Both the position numbers and the translations under genes were made by a program. Source: a virus. From it: a DNA stretch of 45,755 nt. The notes below the pieces were generated by a model. That model did no database searches and was not told the origin of the DNA. It worked only from the letters and a program-made list of their open reading frames with translations. Where the stretch lies: positions 1 to 45,755 of the IMG/VR virus record IMGVR_UViG_3300020183_000139; one strand, written 5' to 3'. Every line of letters begins with the position of its first letter. The first letter of the stretch is position 1. Of this stretch, positions 40,302-45,755 are shown in pieces.

Positions 40302-40520
40302 ATGAAAAACACAATAAGAGTCAGTTTCAGATTGCCGGCTGATGTTGCCCAGTTGCTGGCGGAGGAAGCCGTGCGGTCGCGCCGCACAAAAACTGCGGTG
40401 CTGGTCATTGCAATCGAGGATTACGTGGCTCAAACCGGCCATGATTGCGCGCCTAAAACCACCTTGAAAAAGGTGTTGAGTCGGGTTGAAAAACCCGTTG
40501 ACACCCAGCGGAAGCGGTAG
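40302..40520 (+). CDS. Ribbon-helix-helix (CopG/Arc-like) repressor candidate
   Basis: 72 residues. TIRVSFRLPADVAQLLAEEA ... RTKTAVLVIAIEDYV gives a beta-strand and two helices, the classic ribbon-helix-helix; the rest is a basic tail. Such proteins bind short palindromes as dimers of dimers. It is divergent from the helicase operon and has a palindrome between the two starts, so self-control and control of the helicase operon are likely. Confidence 0.85.
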   Translation: MKNTIRVSFRLPADVAQLLAEEAVRSRRTKTAVLVIAIEDYVAQTGHDCAPKTTLKKVLSRVEKPVDTQRKR

Positions 40521-40730
40521 CACGATTCCGGCAAGACAGAACACTTGGTTTCGTCAACCAAGCGCGAATTGGGCGCGTAATTCCAGTTGGCCAAGAGCGT
40601 CGAAGGGCGCTCGCCGGTTCCACGGCTCGGGCTCGCCGCCGAGGATGGATTGACGGTCTGAAAAGACCTGCAATCTGCCTCGTTGTCTCGGAGAGGCCGG
40701 TGAAGCAAAACCCGAGGCAGGAGAGCCAAT
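40521..40730 (+). promoter_or_regulatory. Leader of the capsid operon with two hairpins
   Basis: 210 bp without a gene. A 7-bp stem (40544-40550 with 40556-40562) follows the repressor gene but has no T-run. A GGTCT-GAAA-AGACC hairpin (40655-40668) has a stable tetraloop. TTGACG at 40650 is a possible -35, but no good -10 follows. AGGAG just before ATG 40731 is a strong ribosome-binding site. Confidence 0.5.
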
Positions 40731-42347
40731 ATGGCCAACGGAAATGTAATCAGCTGTAAGCAGTTCGCTTCTTTCCTTGTCTCGCAGGAGCCTGTGTACG
40801 ACAAGGAGGTGCTCAAGGATATTCGCCCGTTCGACGGGATGATCGGATATTACAACACGGGATCGTTCGACGCGTATTCCGGCACGCAACACACGTTCGA
40901 CCGATTCAACAGCGTGTTTCCCAACGTCACGACAGAATGGGAAAACCCGACCGGAGCCGCCTGCACCGGAACGCCGTGTGATCCCGACGAAAACAAAATT
41001 GGTTGGGGCTGGACCCGAAGCACTTACGCGCTTGAGAAGCAGTCGTGGGGTTCGGACATCCTGTGCTTTGACCAGATAATGACGAAGACAAAAGCCAAGG
41101 AGCATTTTCGTCAGATCATCGACGACGTGTTGCGCCCGGCCACCAACTGGATCACCACGTACTACCTCCAGCGCAAAGCGATGGAGCTTTCCAGCTATAG
41201 CGCGTCTGGCATCAGCGGTAACGCTTTTGCTTGCGCTGCTGGACTACCTGCGGTGATTTACTCCTGGGTTGGCACCGGCTACACCACGCTTCGCGTGACG
41301 GACGCTGCTTTGGCCCCGATCACCGCTGCCTCGCTTGGCAGGTTGACTCCGGAAATTCTTCAGTCACGCGTCACCCGGCAGTATTTCTTGGGCGCTATCC
41401 AGGCTGGAAAGGAGGGCTTCGACTCTCTTCAACTGCACACGGACAAAGACACATTTAGGTATTTGCAAAAAACCAATGCTGCTTTGTACGACGCGTGGCG
41501 TTTCGGAGATTTTGCTCCAGCTGCCAAGGAGTTTTACAAGTACGGCTTCATGGGTTTTGTGGGCGACTTCATGGTTAAGGTACTTCAGTTCCCGCTGCGC
41601 TTTAACCCAACAGCAACGGCTGGCGAGTACACCCTGATCCTGCCGTATAAAAACGTAGCTGCAACCGAGGGCATCAAATCGGTGTTCAACGAGGACTACG
41701 ACAACGCCCATTATCAGATCAGCTACATCAACAACCCGCGTGCTTTGCGCGTGTTGCCATTCCGCCCTGAGGCCGTTAACCCAAATATGCCGTTCATGGT
41801 TCGGGATTACGGTGGGCGGTGGAAGTTCGCGACCAACGATCTTGGTGCAGACTGCTCCGGGAAGCCGATCGACAACAGTCGCGGCAACAAGGGCAAGTTC
41901 ATTGCGGACTTCCAGCTGGCTGTTAAGCCTGAGCATCCAGAATGGCTTGAGGCCATTTTCCACAAGGTTGATCGCGGCTGCATCGAGATCATTCCGACTT
42001 GCGAGGCTGACGAGGAGTCGTATTCCGCTCAAGACTACAACTCTGCGGATCCGGTGTGTTTGCCTGTCATTCAGTTCACCGCTATTGCCAACGATGCCGG
42101 CACTTACGTGATTGGCACTAACGGCATTTTGTGCGATGGCAACATCGTTACCAACGCTGGCATTAGTGTGGCCACCCCGGCGCTGCTTGTTGCGGCATTG
42201 CAGACTGTTTGGGATGCCGAGTTTGGCGCCTCCTCGGGCACCTGGAGCGTGGTCTCTGGCAATCTGATCCAGCTTGCAAGCAGCACGCTTCCGGCAACCT
42301 CTGAGGTTGTGCCCTGCACAAACGTGACCCTCGAGTTCTCGATCTAA
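40731..42347 (+). CDS. Putative major capsid protein
   Basis: 538 residues with a strong AGGAG site. The N-terminal part (VLKDIRPFDGMIGYYNTGS ... HTFDRFNSVFPNVT) and later segments alternate strands and helices, without a hallmark motif I can name. Cys pairs (CTGTPCDPD at about residue 82; later C-rich strands) are a shared virion trait here. First gene of a strongly expressed operon, followed by a strong hairpin, then small head proteins and a fibre: the capsid is the natural candidate. Alternative: another abundant head or tail protein. Confidence 0.6.
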   Translation: MANGNVISCKQFASFLVSQEPVYDKEVLKDIRPFDGMIGYYNTGSFDAYSGTQHTFDRFNSVFPNVTTEWENPTGAACTGTPCDPDENKIGWGWTRSTYALEKQSWGSDILCFDQIMTKTKAKEHFRQIIDDVLRPATNWITTYYLQRKAMELSSYSASGISGNAFACAAGLPAVIYSWVGTGYTTLRVTDAALAPITAASLGRLTPEILQSRVTRQYFLGAIQAGKEGFDSLQLHTDKDTFRYLQKTNAALYDAWRFGDFAPAAKEFYKYGFMGFVGDFMVKVLQFPLRFNPTATAGEYTLILPYKNVAATEGIKSVFNEDYDNAHYQISYINNPRALRVLPFRPEAVNPNMPFMVRDYGGRWKFATNDLGADCSGKPIDNSRGNKGKFIADFQLAVKPEHPEWLEAIFHKVDRGCIEIIPTCEADEESYSAQDYNSADPVCLPVIQFTAIANDAGTYVIGTNGILCDGNIVTNAGISVATPALLVAALQTVWDAEFGASSGTWSVVSGNLIQLASSTLPATSEVVPCTNVTLEFSI

Positions 42348-42360
42348 ACCACCACCAGAC

Positions 42361-42384
42361 GGGGCTCTCCTTCGGGGGAGCCCC
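42361..42384 (+). terminator. UUCG-loop hairpin after the capsid candidate gene
   Basis: GGGGCTCTCC-TTCG-GGGGAGCCCC: a 10-bp stem (one G-T wobble) with a stable UUCG loop, 13 bp after the stop. There is no T-tract, so it may stop only part of transcription or protect the abundant upstream RNA, lowering expression of the genes that follow. Confidence 0.7.
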
Positions 42385-42389
42385 TGAGG

Positions 42390-42429
42390 TGCTGGCAGCC
42401 TTCCGGGATGTCCGGAATGCTGGCAGCCT
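42390..42429 (+). repeat. 12-bp direct repeat flanking a small inverted repeat
   Basis: TGCTGGCAGCCT occurs at 42390-42401 and 42418-42429. Between them is TTCCGG-GATGT-CCGGAA (42401-42417), a perfect 6-bp inverted repeat. The function is unknown; it may be a further regulatory RNA element of the leader. Confidence 0.7.
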
Positions 42430-42453
42430 CTCACCAAAGGAAAGGATTTAGCG

Positions 42454-42717
42454 ATGTACGGACAAATGATGGGCAAGCGAAAAATGGACGGCATGGGCCG
42501 CATGGGCGCCGAGGTCGAGGTCGTTGAGTTTACCCCGCCCGCAGAACTGCGCCTTGAAGGCGAATCCGGCACCGCCATGGTTGATTGGCGCACCACGCCG
42601 CGTGGCACCATCGAGATCATCGGTTTCGACGGCGTTACGTTGGGTGAGTCCGGCCGCCAAGACATGGAGGAGGAGGTCGTCGAAAACGAGATGGACGACA
42701 TGGAGGAAGAGGTCTGA
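42454..42717 (+). CDS. Small Met-rich, acidic-tailed head-module protein
   Basis: 87 residues. The N-terminus is rich in Met, Gly, Lys and Arg (MYGQMMGKRKMDGMGRMG), the middle is a small beta segment (RGTIEIIGFDGVTLG) and the C-terminus is very acidic (DMEEEVVENEMDDMEEE). The opposite charges at the two ends suggest binding to both capsid and DNA or to partner proteins. I recognise no family. Confidence 0.6.
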   Translation: MYGQMMGKRKMDGMGRMGAEVEVVEFTPPAELRLEGESGTAMVDWRTTPRGTIEIIGFDGVTLGESGRQDMEEEVVENEMDDMEEEV

Positions 42718-42718
42718 T

Positions 42719-43123
42719 ATGCCTGCTCTTACGTCCTCTGAAATCGCCGCCCTGAGCGGTTGTTTTGACTGCCTGTCGCCTGGCGTGAAGGAAAGCTTCA
42801 TGCTGGTGCTGCTCCAGCAGATTCAGGCGTCCTCGGCAGGCGCGTCCCTAACCACGACGAGCACCGGCGGCCTGCGTACCGCGACCGCCGCGTCTGCGGC
42901 CAATTCTGCTCGCAAACGGTTCACGCTCCAGAACCAAAAAAACGAGGAATTGTATGTGAAGTTTGGCACTGCCGCTACGGCTGCCGATTTTCACGTCGCG
43001 CTTGCAGCCCATAACCCCGGATCAAAACATTCTGAACCTTTGGTTTTTGATGGCTACGTCGGCGCCATAAGCGTCGCTCCGGTCGCCGGCAATCCTTCGT
43101 ACACGTTTGCTGAATTTGTTTGA
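42719..43123 (+). CDS. Small head-module protein
   Basis: 134 residues from ATG 42719; the longer frame upstream overlaps the previous gene. The N-terminus is helical (EIAALSGCFDCLSPGVKESF). The C-terminal half ARKRFTLQNQKNEELYVKFG ... GYVGAISVAPVAG is beta-rich and resembles a common phage pattern (R-x-R-x-x-L-QN, then V-x-F-G). Possibly a decoration protein; function not shown. Confidence 0.6.
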   Translation: MPALTSSEIAALSGCFDCLSPGVKESFMLVLLQQIQASSAGASLTTTSTGGLRTATAASAANSARKRFTLQNQKNEELYVKFGTAATAADFHVALAAHNPGSKHSEPLVFDGYVGAISVAPVAGNPSYTFAEFV

Positions 43124-43126
43124 CCT

Positions 43127-44845
43127 ATGTCTACCCCATCAATTCAAACCCTAAGAAATGATGCACAGCAGGTGCTCAACCTGGACTCTATATCTGCGGT
43201 CCGGTCAGTAGTTGCCGCAACGCTGGCCAACGCCAACGCTGGCACTCCGCTCAATCCAAATCTTACGACGCAGCAGTTGTGGAATGAGTTTTATCAAATC
43301 GCCACGCAGCCAAAATCTGATATCGAGTCGATCATCGCCAACCAGCTGATGAAGTTTGCGTTTTCGCCGCCAGCTCCAGGCGGATCGAGCGCAAATCAAC
43401 AGGTGATATTCAACGACGCTGGAGTGCTGGCAGGAGATCCAGACTTCTTGTGGAATAAAACCACCAACCTCCTGACAGTAGCAGGTTCCGCCACCATCAC
43501 CGGCGACCTGACCGTTGATACCAGCACCCTGAAGGTCGATTCGGCGAACAATCGGGTGGGTATTGGGACGACGAGTCCGACTGTGCCTTTGGATGTCGTT
43601 GGGTCTGGCGATGGAGAATTGCGACTTCGTGCCGGTTCAGACACCTCTTTGATATTGTCTGAAACAACCGCCAACAAAAATTGGAAGATCAAACCCAGTT
43701 CTGGGGATTTGTACTTCCAGTATTCAGCCACCGGTTACAATACCGGCTACTCTTCATTGATGTCGCTGACCACATCCGGCAACCTCGGCCTAGGGGTTAC
43801 GCCGAGTGCGTGGGGTGGGAGTTACAAGGCATTCCAAATTGCGAACACATCCCGGTCACTTGCTGCAACAGGAGCAGGATCAGGAGATTTAACGCTTGCT
43901 TTTAATGCTGTTTATGACGCTACCGATTCACGGTGGGAATACACCGCAACAGGTGACAAAGCCGGACGCTACTCTCAAACAGGCGCTGGCGACCACGTTT
44001 GGTACAACACAAATACAGCCGGCACCGCTGGCAACCCCATCGCCTTCACGCAGGCGATGACGCTGGATGCGAGTGGGCGGTTGGGTATTGGAACCGTTTC
44101 TCCGGGTGAGCCATTGACTGTGATTGGCGGTGGACCAACAAGTTCAACCGTCAACTTCTCTGGCGGTGTCGGTGGTTTTGATAACGCCACAATCGCTTCC
44201 GATAACGACCTCGTTTTTCAAGTTGACGCTAATAACAATGTCGGAAATCGATCATTTGGTTGGAGATATGGCGGTAAAGGCTACAGCGACGGAACTTTTT
44301 TGATGAAGCTGGATTCGAGTGGGAATTTGTTGGTGGGTGTTACCTCTGCCAACGCCAACGGCGGCGTTCTCCAGCTCAAGTCCGGCATCACCTTCCCCGC
44401 CACTCAAGTCGCTTCAACCGACGCCAACACGCTGGACGATTACGAGGAGGGGACTTGGACGCCAGTTGTCGCTGATGCAGCTTCTGGCGGGAATACTGGA
44501 ACCTGCACCGTCAGCAGCGCAAAGTACGTCAAAATCGGCAGATTGGTTTCCGTTCAATGTGATATCCGCGCAGTCAACACTACCGGAATGACTGCTGGAA
44601 ACACCTTTTTTATAAGAAATTTTCCGTTTACTGCTCAACAGGGTGGTAACGGAAACTTCTACACTTACAGAGTTGGAAGGAATGCTGCCACCGTGAGTTC
44701 TTCCGCATTCGTACCAGATAATGCATCTTCGGTTGTATTTTTCCTGTATTCAACCAATAGCGCGACAACAGATAATACTATACTTGTTTCAAATATAGTT
44801 TCAGGAACTTCTGAAATAATTCTATCTGTAACATACTTTGTCTAA
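43127..44845 (+). CDS. Tail fibre or receptor-binding protein
   Basis: 572 residues. A helical N-terminus (about 1-75) leads to a long repetitive beta region with recurrent patterns (RVGIGTTSPTVPLDV, RLGIGTVSPGEPLTV, SGNLGLGVTPSAWG), the familiar VGIGT-SP repeats of phage fibres. TLDDYEEGTWTPVV then opens a beta-rich tip. It would form a trimeric fibre that recognises the host surface. A second fibre besides the tailspike. Confidence 0.85.
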   Translation: MSTPSIQTLRNDAQQVLNLDSISAVRSVVAATLANANAGTPLNPNLTTQQLWNEFYQIATQPKSDIESIIANQLMKFAFSPPAPGGSSANQQVIFNDAGVLAGDPDFLWNKTTNLLTVAGSATITGDLTVDTSTLKVDSANNRVGIGTTSPTVPLDVVGSGDGELRLRAGSDTSLILSETTANKNWKIKPSSGDLYFQYSATGYNTGYSSLMSLTTSGNLGLGVTPSAWGGSYKAFQIANTSRSLAATGAGSGDLTLAFNAVYDATDSRWEYTATGDKAGRYSQTGAGDHVWYNTNTAGTAGNPIAFTQAMTLDASGRLGIGTVSPGEPLTVIGGGPTSSTVNFSGGVGGFDNATIASDNDLVFQVDANNNVGNRSFGWRYGGKGYSDGTFLMKLDSSGNLLVGVTSANANGGVLQLKSGITFPATQVASTDANTLDDYEEGTWTPVVADAASGGNTGTCTVSSAKYVKIGRLVSVQCDIRAVNTTGMTAGNTFFIRNFPFTAQQGGNGNFYTYRVGRNAATVSSSAFVPDNASSVVFFLYSTNSATTDNTILVSNIVSGTSEIILSVTYFV

Positions 44846-44849
44846 TCCC

Positions 44850-45101
44850 ATGCTCACCGAACGCACCATCTTCTCGCTTTGCGAGGTTCTGCCCAACACG
44901 ACGTTGCAGGTCCGTCTTGCGGATCAGATCGTCGATGGGGAAGCTGTTAAGGCTTCCACCTACCGCCGCTACTGCCTGACTCCCGGTTCCGACCTTACGG
45001 GTCAGCCGGAGCAGGTGGTGGCAATCGCCAACGCTGTGTGGACGCCCGCCGCCATCGCAGCCTACGCCGCTAGCCAAACCGCCAACACCATCACCCAATG
45101 A
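44850..45101 (+). CDS. Small fibre-associated protein, paralogue A
   Basis: 83 residues from ATG 44850. The strand-rich N-terminus is followed by a signature RYCLTPGSDLTGQPEQVVAI and NAVWTPAAIAAYAAS. The next gene carries a clear copy of this signature. The two lie directly after the fibre gene, so a chaperone or fibre-tip role is possible. The stop overlaps the next start (ATGA). Confidence 0.7.
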   Translation: MLTERTIFSLCEVLPNTTLQVRLADQIVDGEAVKASTYRRYCLTPGSDLTGQPEQVVAIANAVWTPAAIAAYAASQTANTITQ

Positions 45102-45400
45102 TCGACCAGACTCCTACCGTGCAGGTTCAGGTGAACGCCAACAACTCGCTCTTTGTCACGACCGGCATCGACTACGACAAAGATGGGTCGATTGTCGGCT
45201 CTGAGATCGTCTCGCAGTACACGCTCAATCCCGGCGACTCGCTGGAAGGTCAGCCGTCTGAGGTGGTGAAGATTGCCAATGCGCTGTGGACTCCTGCGGT
45301 TGTGGAGGCTTACAAAGCGTCGTTGCCGAAGCCTGTGGTTGCGAATGACGAGCCGGTTGTTGATCCTCCGTCTCCGATCATCGAAGATCCCGTCGCATGA
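45098..45400 (+). CDS. Small fibre-associated protein, paralogue B
   Basis: 100 residues. VSQYTLNPGDSLEGQPSEVV and NALWTPAVVEAYKAS match the previous gene's signature at most positions. The N-terminal strand region differs more, and the C-terminus adds an acidic Pro-rich tail. It starts by ATGA overlap. A tandem duplication is the simplest reading. Confidence 0.7.
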   Translation: MIDQTPTVQVQVNANNSLFVTTGIDYDKDGSIVGSEIVSQYTLNPGDSLEGQPSEVVKIANALWTPAVVEAYKASLPKPVVANDEPVVDPPSPIIEDPVA

Positions 45401-45549
45401 TCAAGATCGAACTCAGCACCGAGCAGATCAACCAACTGCTCCAGCTCATCGACATCGCCATCAAAGCTGGTGGCTACCAGAACGCCAAGGTCGCCGTGCC
45501 GCTGGCCGATGCGATCCTCGAAGCTGCTAACGCCGCAAAGACCCAGTAA
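45397..45549 (+). CDS. Small helical phage protein
   Basis: 50 residues: MIKIELSTEQINQLLQLID, then a second helix (VAVPLADAILEAANAA). This short protein (strand, helix, KAGG turn, helix) is a common phage type of unknown role, often next to holin-like genes. ATGA overlap with paralogue B. Confidence 0.7.
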   Translation: MIKIELSTEQINQLLQLIDIAIKAGGYQNAKVAVPLADAILEAANAAKTQ

Positions 45550-45552
45550 ACC

Positions 45553-45723
45553 ATGACCAACGAGCCGTCGAACAATGCTGTGACCGTTGCAATGGGCGCA
45601 GCCGCTGGCCTGACCGCTGCCTCGCTGGCTCCGGTCCTTACCCAATGGGTCCAGCTAGCGACCGCCGTGCTAGGGTTCCTGTGTATGGCATACGGTACCT
45701 ACAAACTGTTTTTTAGAAAATGA
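45553..45723 (+). CDS. Holin-like small membrane protein
   Basis: 56 residues. A Gly/Ala hydrophobic stretch (about 13-30) and a clear membrane segment (LATAVLGFLCMAYGTY at about 35-51) are followed by a basic end (KLFFRK). Size, one to two spans and the basic tail fit a holin. The next gene overlaps by ATGA, and the spanin-like lipoprotein follows on the far side of the window junction. No homology is claimed. Confidence 0.65.
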   Translation: MTNEPSNNAVTVAMGAAAGLTAASLAPVLTQWVQLATAVLGFLCMAYGTYKLFFRK

Positions 45724-45755
45724 ACCCCAACATCGCCTCCCTCATCCGCCACGGT
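45720..45755 (+). CDS. 5' end of a gene cut by the window end
   Basis: Twelve codons: MNPNIASLIRHG. The start overlaps the holin-like stop (ATGA). The rest lies beyond the window. On a circular map it would continue at base 1, but the frame there is off by one base; if one base is dropped it would continue as LRAILDFFRA and end at 154, giving a 62-residue protein. Confidence 0.5.
   Translation, partial: MNPNIASLIRHG

Noticed and set aside
41364-42701. Leftward frame of 445 codons opposite the capsid candidate
   Set aside because: No ribosome-binding site or protein character; the plus frame has a strong site and continuous fold-like pattern.
1-45755. Exact circular closure of the window
   Set aside because: Direct joining breaks the reading frame of the gene at the junction, so closure is possible but not proven.
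1-45755. Temperate phage or prophage
   Set aside because: No integrase, excisionase or attachment site recognised; the ribbon-helix-helix protein alone does not show lysogeny.

Overview
The window looks like nearly the whole genome of a lytic, short-tailed (podovirus-like) double-stranded DNA phage. The evidence is a large terminase, a 756-residue portal, a coiled-coil scaffold candidate, a probable capsid protein, a beta-helix tailspike, alanine-rich internal (ejection-type) proteins and a 2464-residue polyvalent protein. A spanin-type lipoprotein points to a Gram-negative host. Small basic proteins at 272-1061 belong to families I recall from aquatic phages. I saw no integrase, tRNA, CRISPR array, DNA polymerase or RNA polymerase. 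Base composition is patchy: the block at about 30-35 kb is visibly much richer in GC than the tail genes at about 8-13 kb.

Layout. 1-1061 (+): end of a lysis-type gene, an overlapping lipoprotein and four tiny basic proteins. 1058-7658 (-): packaging operon, read from the right: terminase, SSB, two small proteins, portal, a small protein, scaffold candidate. 7702-25190 (+): tail and ejection module (hub-like protein, tailspike, fibre, Cys-rich connector candidate, cupin, two internal proteins, giant polyvalent protein). 25232-28895 (+): recombination operon (RecT, RecE-like nuclease, several HTH proteins, a second nuclease). 34715-29055 (-): GC-rich early operon with an AAA+ ATPase, many small unknowns, a lytic-transglycosylase-like enzyme, an AT-hook-like protein and HU/IHF. 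35201-35766: the only long gene-free stretch, holding a 42-bp inverted repeat and G-runs, my best origin candidate. 40240-35767 (-): replication operon (SF2 helicase, VRR-NUC nuclease, two small proteins, primase-helicase). 40302 (+): divergent ribbon-helix-helix repressor. 40731-45755 (+): probable capsid, small head proteins, tail fibre, two tandem paralogues, a small helical protein, a holin-like protein and a gene cut by the window end.

The window ends probably lie next to each other on a circular or permuted map, because the late + strand genes at 40.7-45.7 kb would run straight into those at 1-1061. Joined directly, though, the reading frame is off by one base.

Features that stand out: the polyvalent protein combines a sliding-clamp-like region with an ADP-ribosyltransferase-like region; a small beta repeat is spread over two tail proteins and, in the spike, one copy is inserted into another; a shared GCTTGAC element lies before the recombination, AAA+ and replication operons and is palindromic beside the repressor gene; two intergenic hairpins show compensatory base changes; and GTGA start/stop overlaps recur. 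All calls come from reading sequence by eye; no database search was run.
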